From CAXWPM01 sp965206125 (GTDB lineage: Bacteria; Acidobacteriota; Terriglobia; 20CM-2-55-15), in contig CBDBIN010000045.1 in assembly GCA_965206125.1 (NCBI GenBank), positions 62,001-126,000 on the forward strand: DNA of 64,000 nt, in the 5' to 3' direction. The position numbers and the translations under genes are program-made. The notes beneath the pieces were generated by a model, which was not told the origin of the DNA, did no database searches, and saw only the letters and a program-made list of their open reading frames with translations. Shown here in pieces: positions 7,777 to 15,788 of the stretch (position 1 is its first letter; every line of letters starts with the position of its first letter).

Positions 7777-8385
7777 ATGGCGACACGAAGGATATATTTG
7801 GTTCGACACGGGGAGTACGACTGGGACGACCAGCCGAGTCCGAAGAAGGTGCTTACCGCTCGCGGTCTGAAGCAATCCAGATTAACGGCAAAGAGACTTC
7901 GATCTCTGCCTATCACGGCTGTCTATTCCAGTGACCTGACCAGGGCGGTGGAGACTGCTGAAGTCATCCTCGGCGAACTCGACGGCGTCCGCTACGAAAA
8001 GAGCCGAATACTTCGAGAATGCATCCCATCGATCCCCGTGAACCCACGCCCGAACTCCATCTTTGCCCGCATGTCCAAGGAGCATATCCTCGCTGGGAGG
8101 AAACAGGCCGATAGCGTACTTGCGCGGCACTTCAGGGCGGCTCGTGGTCAGAATAAGCACGAAATCATCGTCTCGCACGGCAACCTGATCCGGTACCTGA
8201 TCTGCCGGGTTATTGGCGGGCCTGAAGATAGTTGGCGGCGACTGCGAACTCTGAATTGCGGTATCAGTGTGGTGACTGTCGAATCCAATGGGCAAGTGCG
8301 GGTCGAATCCTATAACGATGTCGGCCATCTGTCACCGAAGCTCACGACCGCAGGGACCTCGAGGCCGCGCTCAACTCGCCAGTAG
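7777..8385 (+). CDS. Histidine phosphatase (phosphoglycerate-mutase-like) family protein
   Basis: A 202-residue cytoplasmic phosphohydrolase. The catalytic motif LVRHGEYDW carries the nucleophile His11 flanked by Arg10; YSSDLTRAVETAEVI is the conserved second segment, and EIIVSHGNLIRYLICRVI carries the second catalytic histidine. GGAGG sits seven bases before the ATG. Substrates of the family range from sugar phosphates to phosphoproteins and cannot be chosen here. The C-terminal tail (SPKLTTAGTSRPRSTRQ) is short and unstructured. A palindromic repeat array starts right after the stop. Confidence 0.9.
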   Translation: MATRRIYLVRHGEYDWDDQPSPKKVLTARGLKQSRLTAKRLRSLPITAVYSSDLTRAVETAEVILGELDGVRYEKSRILRECIPSIPVNPRPNSIFARMSKEHILAGRKQADSVLARHFRAARGQNKHEIIVSHGNLIRYLICRVIGGPEDSWRRLRTLNCGISVVTVESNGQVRVESYNDVGHLSPKLTTAGTSRPRSTRQ

Positions 8386-8386
8386 T

Positions 8387-8765
8387 GCCGTTTTACCGAT
8401 CATTGCAGCCCCGACTGTAGGTGCGCTCTATGAGCGCACATTGGGCGGTCATAGACCGCCCCTACAGAAGAAGAGACTGCGGAGCTGTCACGCGTTTTGC
8501 CGATCACTGCAGCTCCGACTGTAGGTGCGCTCTATGAGCGCACTTTGGGCGGTCATAGACCGCCCCTACAGAAGAAAAGACTGCGGAACTGCCACGCGTT
8601 TTGCCGATCACTGCAGCTCCGACTGTAGGTGCGCTCTATGAGCGCACTTTTGGGCGGTCATAGACCGCCCCTACAGAAGAAGAGACTGCGTAGCTGCCAC
8701 GCGTTTTGCCGATCATTGCAGCTCCGAAACAGGGGCGGTCATAGACCGCCCCTACAGAAGAAGAG
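8387..8765 (+). repeat. Tandem array of 104-bp palindromic repeats (four units)
   Basis: Units start with CTGTAGG at 8415, 8519 and 8623, a period of 104 bases; a fourth, shortened unit ends at 8757. Each full unit folds as CTGTAGG...CCTACAG enclosing two hairpins, TGCGCTC-tat-GAGCGCA and GGGCGGTC-ata-GACCGCCC. The fourth lacks the first hairpin. Spacer sequence (CACGCGTTTTGCCGATCA...) is also conserved. A related GGCGGTC-aca-GACCGCC hairpin lies at 11508-11524. It codes for nothing: open frames here give spurious GGHRPPLQKK peptides. Confidence 0.9.
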
Positions 8766-8784
8766 ACATCGTAGGTGCCCGGGG

Positions 8785-11486
8785 TCATTGGTCTTCCAAC
8801 TCCGCAGTCCAGTTCACGATGACCGTGACCGGCGGAGAAAAGGACTCGTCGGCCGGAACGATCACGATAAACTGTTGCCCATCGGCAGTGACGGCGTACT
8901 GGCTTCGCTCGCTCATGTCATCTTCGTAGATCCCGGCTTCGAAGAGCGGTTCGGCATCGCCGGGGGCGAACGTGACACCCACCGCAATCGGAACGGCCAT
9001 CAAGCTGCCGTCCCTGGCGAGATAGAAGAGTTCCCTGCCGTCTGCCCGCCAGAGGGGCTGGCTGCCTCCATCGGCGGAAACGCGGATCTTGGCGCCTGGG
9101 CCGGGGAACGGCTGCACGTAGACTTCCGGTTGACCGGACTCCTCGGACATGTAGGCCACGAGCCTTCCATCCCGGGAGAATCGTGCCTCGCCATCCAGGG
9201 ATCCTGTAACGACGAACGGTGCCGCCAGAGACTCATCGAACGGCGGACCGTCGGCTGCGGGCAGTGACCAGACGTCAAAACCGGTCTCCGGGCTGTGTCG
9301 GGTGTAAAGGATGGTGCTTCCGTCCATCGACCAGTCCGCTGGATGGCTCGCTTCGAGCGCATCTCCGGCCAGGAGGGCGAGCTCCTCAATACCCGAACCG
9401 AGTGAAGAGGCGATATAGAACGGTACTCGACCGAGCGTACTGTCCCGATTCGAGCCGAACAGGAGGTATTGGGAATCGGGGGACCAGATCGGGCTGTAAT
9501 CTCACATGGGACCGGGCGTCACCCGTGTGGGTAACGCTCACTGTAGGTCGATGACCCAGATGTCACCGGCTTCGGTCTCGTCCAGGGTTTCCACGGCGAC
9601 CCGGCTTTGGTCTGGCGATAACTTGACGTCGACATGCCGTCCGGGTTGGCCGACACGCCGCACGAGGGTACCAGCCCGGTCGAACCACGTCAGCTGGGTA
9701 TCGGCGAGACGAGTTCCACGCCAGTAAGCCAGCACCCCGTTATCCGAAACCGAAAACGCGCCAAAGTCGTATGTGGTGTTCTTGCTCACTCCTTCGGCAA
9801 TGGCCAGCGGCGGACCCGTCACCTCAAGGCGGTCCGCGTCGAACGGCTGAGCCATCAGGGTGCGTTCCCTCAAGAACAGCAGGTAGCCCGAGGCGTAGAG
9901 GGCATTGGTGTCGGTCGCATCAGAAGCGACGTTTCGTCGGAGTCGAGCGAACCGATGTGAATGCCGTCGTCCTCCGGATTCGAACCTTGAATGTGATAAA
10001 TAAAGTGGCGCCCATCCGGCAGGAAGTGCGGGCGCCAATGAAGGGCTTCTCCGGCCGAAGCGTCTACGCGGGTTACCGGTTGCGGCTCACCGCCGGTATC
10101 GGGCACGAGGTACAACGGGCCGTCATCGGCGAAAAGGATTTCTCCATTTCGATTCCAGCTTGCTCCGCTAGCGGTATGATCCGGAGTGACCGTGCAGACA
10201 GTCTGGGCGACGCTTCCGGCCAGATCTACCCGCTTGATTCTGTCATCCGCGAAGAATCCTATCGATTCACCCCCTGGGGACCAGAAAGGAAGTTCCGCAC
10301 CCTCGGTTCCGGAAAGCTGTAGCGCGTCGAGCGAGTTCAGGTCCCTGATCCAAATCGCCTGGCCACCCCCCGCCGACGCGAGTACGTAAGCGACCCTGCG
10401 TCCGTCCGGAGAAACAGCGGGATGTGCCAGCAGAGTGGGTCGAGTCCGTTCCGGCAGGAGCAGCGAAAAACGGAGGACTTCACGTCCATCAGCCCGGAAT
10501 CCGAAATAGAGTGCCGTTGACGCCGCTGTAAGGATGAGCAACACCGTCGCCAGTGCCAGCGCGCTCCGGGTCTTGTTGGCCTCATTCCCGACCCTGGACG
10601 GAGCGCTGAAATCGGTACCTTCGTCCGCAACCCATTTCAGCTCGCGCATCAGGTCTGATGCCGTTTGCCAGCGATCGTCGGCATCTTTTGCGAGGCACCT
10701 TTGGATCGTTCGATCGAGCAGCCGGGGCGTCATCGATTGAGATTCCGACATCGACTGAGGATCCCGTTCCAGGATTGCCGCGATCAAGCTCGCCTGACTC
10801 GCACCCTCGAACGCCTTCTTGCCGGTGACCATCTCGTGGGCGATGGCGCCGAACGCGAAGATGTCTGTCCGGGCATCGGCGTCCTTGCCCTCCAATTGTT
10901 CGGGTGCCATGTACTGGAGCGTGCCGATGATCGTGCCTTCTGCTGTGAGGGGTGCGGACGGATCTTGCGTCGGCATCTGCGACAGCGGCGAAACCTGCGC
11001 GGCGTCGCCCTTGAGCTTCGCCAGCCCGAAGTCGAGCAACTTCACGCCTGCCGATTTCATGATCATGATGTTGGCGGGTTTCAGGTCTCTGTGGACCACA
11101 CCCTGCCGGTGCGCCTTGTCCAGCGCGTCGGCGATCTGGATGGCGTATTCCAGCGCCTGGTCGAGCGGAAGGCGGCCCTTCTCCAACCGCTGCTGCAGCG
11201 TGTCGCCTTCCACCAACTCCATGACGAGGTAGTGAACCCCGTCCTGTTCGCCGACATCGTGGAGCGTACAGATGTGCGGGTGGTTCAGGCTGCTGACGGC
11301 TTTGGCTTCACGCTCGAAGCGCTCCCGACGTTGCGGGTCGTTAGCGAGGTGTTCGGGAAGGACCTTGATGGCTACAGTGCGGTCGAGGCGCGTGTCCGTG
11401 GCTCGATACACTTCTCCCATACCGCCTGCACCGAGTTGGTCGGCGATTTCGTAGGGGCCCAGACGTGTACCTTCCGCGAGCGACAA
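8785..11486 (-). pseudogene. Serine/threonine kinase with C-terminal TolB-like propeller, frameshifted and with two stops
   Basis: Starts at TTG 11486 after GGAGG. An intact Pkn-type kinase domain (about residues 12-280) has GAGGMGEVYRA, the VAIKVL lysine, HRDLKPANIM, DFG and APEQLEG; then one membrane helix (ALATVLLILTAASTALYFGF) and a WD40/TolB-type propeller. Around 9918-9924 one base is missing, so the frame jumps from SLDSDETSLLM to DATDTNALYASGYLLF. Two in-frame TGA codons follow, after GDIWVIDLQ (about 9538) and before DYSPIWSPDSQ (about 9503). The last part, to EDQ at 8785, is otherwise well preserved. The kinase and part of the propeller could still be made, so loss of function is likely but not certain. 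Confidence 0.8.
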
Positions 11487-11507
11487 CGATTGCCTCCAGA
11501 CAAGTCC

Positions 11508-11524
11508 GGCGGTCACAGACCGCC
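11508..11524. repeat. Solitary GGCGGTC-aca-GACCGCC hairpin
   Basis: A 7-bp stem with a 3-base loop in the leader of the kinase gene. It resembles the second hairpin of the 104-bp repeats at 8387-8765 and is followed by GCCACAG, echoing their CCTACAG boundary. Confidence 0.55.
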
Positions 11525-11693
11525 GCCACAGGGCGATCCGTCGCCATGTTGGGTAAAACCGGGCTAAATAGTAAGGGAGTAGTGGGTTAGAGTCAATGGA
11601 GGGATCGCTCTCGTTGGATTGCAAACCCCCGGCGGAGAGCTTCAACACACATTGTCTCTGATTCAACGCTGGGAAGACGGGACGGGCCTACTG

Positions 11694-11951
11694 TCAGTAA
11701 ACTTCTCCGCGATGTCCAATCTTGACAATCAGGATGACGTCGTCGCGTTCGATTGTGAAGATAACTCGGTAATCACCGACTCGGAGGCTTCTGGCGCCTT
11801 TCAGACTGTAGCGGAGGGGCTTCCCAAATTCGATCGGATGAGAGGTGAGCCTCGTTTCAATGGCACGCTTGATTCGACGTTGCGCCACCTTGGTAAGACG
11901 CGGAATATCGGCCGCAACAACGCTCTTGAGGTACTCGATTCGATATTTCAA
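11694..11951 (-). CDS. RelE/ParE-family toxin
   Basis: An 85-residue toxin of the RelE/ParE superfamily. It reads MKYRIEYLKSVVAADIPRL at the N-terminus, then RRIKRAIETRL, PLRYSLKGARSLRVGDYRVIF with the conserved basic residues, and VKIGHRGEVY at the end. Members cleave ribosome-bound mRNA or poison gyrase; which one applies here cannot be read. The TTG start overlaps the antitoxin stop (TTGA), so the pair is translationally coupled. It lies downstream of the antitoxin, the usual ParDE/RelBE order. Confidence 0.87.
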   Translation of the reverse strand: MKYRIEYLKSVVAADIPRLTKVAQRRIKRAIETRLTSHPIEFGKPLRYSLKGARSLRVGDYRVIFTIERDDVILIVKIGHRGEVY

Positions 11952-12169
11952 GGCCAGGCCTTGTCGTGCGAAACCCGCTTCTCCCTCGTCTTCAACCGCT
12001 CGTCGGCGATGCGCGAAAAATAAATGTCTTCCTGGAATTCGAGAGCTTGTTCGATCAGGCTCAATCCCACGCCTGCCACGGATTGCCCCCGTTTGGCCGA
12101 CAGGCGCCCAAGCGCTTCATACGTATCGTCATCAACCGTAATATGGATGCGTTTCTTGTCGGTCGGCAT
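11948..12169 (-). CDS. Ribbon-helix-helix antitoxin
   Basis: A 73-residue protein starting at ATG 12169 after GAGGGG. The segment KRIHITVDDDTYEALGRLSAKRGQ looks like an RHH DNA-binding motif (strand then helix), and the C-terminal half (LEFQEDIYFSRIADERL) would wrap the toxin. It should neutralise the RelE-like protein and autoregulate the operon. The pair is a compact type II toxin-antitoxin unit, often mobile. Confidence 0.82.
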   Translation of the reverse strand: MPTDKKRIHITVDDDTYEALGRLSAKRGQSVAGVGLSLIEQALEFQEDIYFSRIADERLKTREKRVSHDKAWP

Positions 12170-12339
12170 GGCTCACCCCTCGAGGCAGTGTGACACGAGT
12201 GCTGCACTTGTTTCAACCTTTGAACGTCCCATCCGTCGGCATTGTCAGGTTGAGTCGTCCGAGTTCGGACGGTGGCCCAGGTGAGCTTGATTACAAACAG
12301 AGAGGTACCAGCATTGGATAATTATTCGGGGAAACCAAA

Positions 12340-12642
12340 ATGTCTGAGTGGTGGGTAGTCGTATTCGGTTGGCCGTTTGTGGGCGTGGCGGTTGTCCTAT
12401 TCGGCTTAGGGCTTCTGCGTTGCAAGTCTTCGATCGTACTGTTGGGCAGCTTGTTTGCTGCCCCGTTTTGCCTGTATCTCACTGCTACTCCCAGATTCTG
12501 GTTCGTCGCGCCGATAGTGCTGTTGTCAAGTGTTGGCGCAGCGTGGGCACTAGCGCGGGGCCGGCCGACGACGGCGTCACTTTTGGTCATACCGTTCGTT
12601 GGCCTGGCCTCTTTCGTCGCTTGGGCAGTCGTGACGCAATAG
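12340..12642 (+). CDS. Small multi-pass membrane protein (100 aa)
   Basis: Unrecognised hydrophobic protein. About four membrane segments can be seen: residues 4-25 (WWVVVFGWPFVGVAVVLFGL), 30-48, 52-72 (FWFVAPIVLLSSVGAAWALA) and 79-98. The ATG at 12340 follows GGGGAAACC, a moderate ribosome binding site. It stands alone between a divergent toxin-antitoxin pair and a transporter fragment. No function can be assigned. Confidence 0.6.
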   Translation: MSEWWVVVFGWPFVGVAVVLFGLGLLRCKSSIVLLGSLFAAPFCLYLTATPRFWFVAPIVLLSSVGAAWALARGRPTTASLLVIPFVGLASFVAWAVVTQ

Positions 12643-12699
12643 GAACCCTGGGCGCTGACAACCTCTGCCAGGAGGAATTCGCCCCTGCTTCCCTGCTTG

Positions 12700-12862
12700 C
12701 TCCGAAGAGCCAGCACCGGATCAACCCGGGCCACGCGCCTCGCGGGAATCGCGCCGGAGACAAGCGCGACGAGAATGATTCTGAGGAACGCGACGGCAAG
12801 CATCCCGGGATCGGTCCGCCCCGGATCCGTGTAATGCCCGAACCATCCGACCGACGCACCTG
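12700..12862 (-). pseudogene. C-terminal fragment of an ADOP/MacB-type permease
   Basis: The minus strand reads ASVGWFGHYTDPGRTDPG, then LAVAFLRIILVALVSGAIPARRVARVDPVLALRS, the last membrane helix and tail common to ADOP/MacB permeases (compare ACYAPARRAMVVDPMTALR in the complete gene at 28490). Only about 55 codons remain, with no upstream part, so this is a relic rather than a gene. Confidence 0.65.
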
Positions 12863-12929
12863 TATACTTTCCCGAGGTCGCGGCCTTAGGCGTCTGTCGC
12901 CGAATAGCAACCGAGAGGAGTCATCTGGT

Positions 12930-13385
12930 ATGAAGAAGACCGTCGTTCTGATGAGCATGATCCTGATCGTGGCTGCCGGTGCCGTCGCACAGTCCCAAAT
13001 AAACGAAACCGATTCCGGACTCAAATATATCGACCATCAGGTAGGTGACGGTGACGAAGCCGTTGAGGGCAAGACCGTCGAAGTTCACTTCACCGGATGG
13101 CTCTATGTCGACGGCAAACGGGGGGTAATGTTCGAGAACTCCGTGGACCTTGACGAAGGCGAGCCGCTCAGCTTCAAGCTCGGAGCCCGTGAGGTCCTCA
13201 GTGGCCTTGACGAGGGTGTCCAGGGCATGAGAGTCGGTGGCAAACGCGAGCTGATCATACCGCCGGAGTTGGGCTACGGGCGCCGGGGAGCCAGCGCCGG
13301 CCTCACGAGCAGTGGAGCCCGACCCGCGATTCCTCCGGATGCCACTTTGAATTTCGAGATCGAGCTACTGCGAGTTCTTCCCTGA
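12930..13385 (+). CDS. Exported FKBP-type peptidyl-prolyl isomerase
   Basis: Peptidyl-prolyl cis-trans isomerase of 151 residues assisting folding outside the cytoplasm. The ATG at 12930 follows GAGAGGAG and opens a signal peptide (MKKTVVLMSMILIVAAGAVAQ). The FKBP core runs from VEGKTVEVHFTGWLYVDG to the C-terminus, with FKLGAREVLSGLDEGVQGM, ELIIPPELGYGRRG and IPPDATLNFEIELLRV, the standard order of motifs. Earlier in-frame starts would place 194 non-homologous residues in front and are rejected. It appears monocistronic. Confidence 0.93.
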   Translation: MKKTVVLMSMILIVAAGAVAQSQINETDSGLKYIDHQVGDGDEAVEGKTVEVHFTGWLYVDGKRGVMFENSVDLDEGEPLSFKLGAREVLSGLDEGVQGMRVGGKRELIIPPELGYGRRGASAGLTSSGARPAIPPDATLNFEIELLRVLP

Positions 13386-13478
13386 CCGCCGGTTGGATGG
13401 TCCTTATCCTCCTTGCATGGAATGCGACGTTGGCCAGAAATCGCAATGCCTTCCCACGCATCCGCCGCGACCGAAGGA

Positions 13479-14177
13479 TCAGCCACCGCCGTCAATCCAG
13501 AACAGGCGGCGCACTAAGCGATTATCGGGATGCGGCACCTCAACGCGCCCTTGAACAGTGAACCCGCAGACAGTGATCCTCGACTCGGCATCCCTTTCCT
13601 CCGTCTCCTCGGTACCAACCAAGACAATTAGACGGCCGTCCGGTTTCAGGACATGGGTGAGCACGTGACCCACAAGGTCGGCGCGACGGGCCATTGGTGC
13701 GTACTCGGGACGTATCAAGGCGAAATCAAATCGCTCGTTGACCGGACTCCACGTACGGATGTTGCCGACGTGTATCCGATGTGCCCAGTCGGGCAGTCTC
13801 TGGCGGGCAAGCTGGACGAACTCGCGGACAATATCAAGGCCGTGTGGCTCGATTACGAGGTTCTTGCTCGCACCCCATCGGTGAGCGCTTTCCATGAGGA
13901 CGCCGCTCGCGCAACCGACATCGAGAAGTGTTCCGTCTCTGTGTAGGGCATCTGCGATGAAGCCGCGCGATGCTTCCCAGGTTGCGGCGTTTCCGTGGTG
14001 ACCCGCCTGAGCGTAAGGGTTACGGCCGGCAAGGTAGGCCGTCTTGACCAGGGCGGACATGGCCTCGTGCCACTCATCTTCGTCGATTCGTCCCTCCGCC
14101 AGGGCCTGGTCAATTGCGGCCACTTCCTGCCAGGCGCGTTCTTTCAGGGGTTCGATCGCTGGATCTGGATCAGGCAT
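13479..14177 (-). CDS. Class I SAM-dependent methyltransferase
   Basis: A 232-residue cytoplasmic protein. The SAM-binding glycine motif LLDVGCASGVL is near residue 85, with the acidic strand NLVIEPHGLD after it and FDFALIRPEYAP and LKPDGRLIVLVGTEE as motifs III and IV. The N-terminal 75 residues are helical (QEVAAIDQALAEGRIDEDEWHEAM) and not typical of one named subfamily. Its stop lies 11 bases from the downstream end of the M48-like gene, which is on the same strand and transcribed first. The substrate is unknown. Confidence 0.82.
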   Translation of the reverse strand: MPDPDPAIEPLKERAWQEVAAIDQALAEGRIDEDEWHEAMSALVKTAYLAGRNPYAQAGHHGNAATWEASRGFIADALHRDGTLLDVGCASGVLMESAHRWGASKNLVIEPHGLDIVREFVQLARQRLPDWAHRIHVGNIRTWSPVNERFDFALIRPEYAPMARRADLVGHVLTHVLKPDGRLIVLVGTEETEERDAESRITVCGFTVQGRVEVPHPDNRLVRRLFWIDGGG

Positions 14178-14188
14178 GGCGTCGTCGG

Positions 14189-15127
14189 TCAGCGCCTCAG
14201 ATTTTCCTCGGCCAGACGCCTCTGGATCGACCGAAACTCATCCGTTGTGACGACGTTTTGTTCGCGGGGCGGAAGGTAAGTTTCTATGGTCGCCTCGATC
14301 GCGTCGAGGCGAGCAGCGATAGACGGGTGAGTCCGGAATAGGCTCGGCTCGGCGTCGGGCCTCTCCCTCAATAGCACTGGTTTGTCGTCGGGCGTCTTCG
14401 TCAGCAGCTCCGGCGAATCTTTCGCGAGGAAGCGCATCGCAGCCCCCGGGTCGTATCCCGCTCGGTAAAGATACTGCGCACCCAGGAAATCGGCTTCCTC
14501 GACTGCCTTCCGATTAAAGAACCTGAACATTATCGGCAGCATGCGATCCTCGGGTCCTGGCGGAGACGCGCGATCCGGCTCGAAATCTTCGGTGCGCTCT
14601 GAAACTGCCAGGTACGTGAATCCGAGGGGAATCGGTTCCGGTAAGCGCCAGTTGATGATCGCAAGCCTCAACCTGAGCTCTTCGCCATGTCGTGCGGTTG
14701 CGTGCGCGATCTGGTGCGCAATCACGGATGCGAGTTCGGCCTCACTCGCCGCGGCAAGGATCGTGCCGGTGTTGATGTAAATGAAGCCTCCGGGGAGCGA
14801 CAGGGCGTTGACGTCGTCTGAATCGACAACGCTGAGCCTCAGCGGGCCGGTTGGATCCGAGGCTCGGGCAAGTTTCTGTCCAAGCCGGTCGATGTAATCG
14901 AGGACCGTCGGGTCGGTGACGAGTTGAATCTCCTGATCCAATTCCGCGGCCAGTTTCCGTCCGAGGGCGAAAGCATCCTCAACGGACGTACTGCTGAACT
15001 GTCCCCTGTTGATGTCACGGACACCGATGTTGTCGATATCGGAATTGCGACGATGCTGCCGAGCGATGCCGACAGGTGCGGACACCATGCCGACAAGGAC
15101 CAGAGCTGCCGCAATGCGGATTGCCAT
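14189..15127 (-). CDS. M48-family metallopeptidase homologue with HQxxH in place of HExxH
   Basis: A 312-residue exported protein with signal peptide (IRIAAALVLVGMVSAPVGIA). The fold matches BepA/YfgC-like M48 peptidases: NALSLPGGFIYINTG, ASVIAHQIAHATARHG, and the third zinc-ligand region EEADFLGAQYLYRAGYDP (Glu210). The catalytic glutamate is replaced: His138-Gln139-Ile-Ala-His142, codon CAG. Both histidines and Glu210 remain, so zinc could still bind but hydrolysis would be impaired. It may be a pseudoenzyme or chaperone. It follows a 47-residue membrane protein gene by 14 bases in one operon. Confidence 0.85.
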   Translation of the reverse strand: MAIRIAAALVLVGMVSAPVGIARQHRRNSDIDNIGVRDINRGQFSSTSVEDAFALGRKLAAELDQEIQLVTDPTVLDYIDRLGQKLARASDPTGPLRLSVVDSDDVNALSLPGGFIYINTGTILAAASEAELASVIAHQIAHATARHGEELRLRLAIINWRLPEPIPLGFTYLAVSERTEDFEPDRASPPGPEDRMLPIMFRFFNRKAVEEADFLGAQYLYRAGYDPGAAMRFLAKDSPELLTKTPDDKPVLLRERPDAEPSLFRTHPSIAARLDAIEATIETYLPPREQNVVTTDEFRSIQRRLAEENLRR

Positions 15128-15141
15128 GGGAGAGCCTTTCC

Positions 15142-15285
15142 CTACTTGTGCAGCAGCTCGTAGAGCGACTCCTCGGTTTCACGGCCACTCCCCCACAGCC
15201 GCCAGGCCAGAAAACCGTAGACGACAAGAAACAGAAGGATCGCGCCGATGTCGACGATAAGAAGCCGCATGGCCATATCAACCAT
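15142..15285 (-). CDS. Small single-pass membrane protein (47 aa)
   Basis: ATG 15285 follows TGGAGAA and the frame reads MVDMAMRLLIVDIGAILLFLV, then VYGFLAWRLWGSGRETEESLYELLHK and TAG. One membrane helix covers residues 8-30, with a charged cytoplasmic-type tail. The ribosome binding site, sensible composition and close spacing to the M48-like gene support a real gene. It could be a membrane anchor or partner of that exported protein; this is inference. No family is recognised. Confidence 0.65.
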   Translation of the reverse strand: MVDMAMRLLIVDIGAILLFLVVYGFLAWRLWGSGRETEESLYELLHK

Positions 15286-15382
15286 CTATATTCTCCAACG
15301 GGGAAAAAGGATGTTTTATCGTACTGCGGCGTCTGGAGGATTACTACGGATTTGAGGTCTCGGTCAAACACTCACTAGGCTA

Positions 15383-15748
15383 TCAGCCGACCCTCTCGAC
15401 GAAGACAAGTCGATTGCCGAACGGGTCGGTGATACGCATCTCCTTACTCTTCCATGGCGTCTCTTCGATGTCTGGATTCGCAAATTTGTAGTTCTTCTCT
15501 TTCAGCTCCCGATTCATCGCATCAATGTCATCGGTTTCGATTCGAAGAGCGCTTCCAGGACTGCTGTCACCGTGGTGCTCGGAAAGATGCAGAACGCACT
15601 TGTCCCTGGAGACCTGCAAATACAGGGGCAAGTCGTCGCCAAAGCGGTGCTCCCAATCGACCGAGAAACCCAGGAAGTCTAGGTAGAACTCCCTCGTCTT
15701 GGCTTCATCGAAGATTCTCAGTATCGGTGTGGTGCCGGATAGTCCCAT
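15383..15748 (-). CDS. VOC-superfamily glyoxalase/bleomycin-resistance-like protein
   Basis: A 121-residue protein of the vicinal-oxygen-chelate fold. It has PILRIFDEAKTREFYLDFLGF at the start, CVLHLSEHHGDSSPG in the middle with the conserved His-Glu pair, and RITDPFGNRLVFVERV at the end. GAGG precedes the ATG by four bases. The LHLSEHHGD segment resembles the branch that includes bleomycin-binding-type proteins, but the ligand cannot be inferred. It is a separate family member from the VOC gene at 6217, not a recent duplicate. Confidence 0.85.
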   Translation of the reverse strand: MGLSGTTPILRIFDEAKTREFYLDFLGFSVDWEHRFGDDLPLYLQVSRDKCVLHLSEHHGDSSPGSALRIETDDIDAMNRELKEKNYKFANPDIEETPWKSKEMRITDPFGNRLVFVERVG

Positions 15749-15788
15749 CTACCTCGTCCATATTGGAATAGGTTACCTGCGGGCTATC

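Noticed and set aside
8387..8765. CRISPR array
   Set aside because: Units are 104 bp and adjacent with conserved 'spacers'; no short repeat with variable spacers and no cas genes.
8288..9267. Small frames with GGHRPPLQKK peptides
   Set aside because: They are translations of the palindromic repeats, a known source of false genes.
9500..9545. Selenocysteine reading of the two TGA codons in the kinase gene
   Set aside because: No Cys is expected there, a frameshift lies nearby and no SECIS-like hairpin with the right spacing was found; simple decay fits better.
10665..11567. Plus-strand open frame of 300 codons opposite the kinase
   Set aside because: The opposite strand encodes a kinase domain with all motifs; the shadow has none.
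12348..12929. Upstream extension of the FKBP frame
   Set aside because: The 194 extra codons overlap a membrane-protein gene and an ADOP relic in other frames, and the signal peptide plus GAGAGGAG place the start at 12930.
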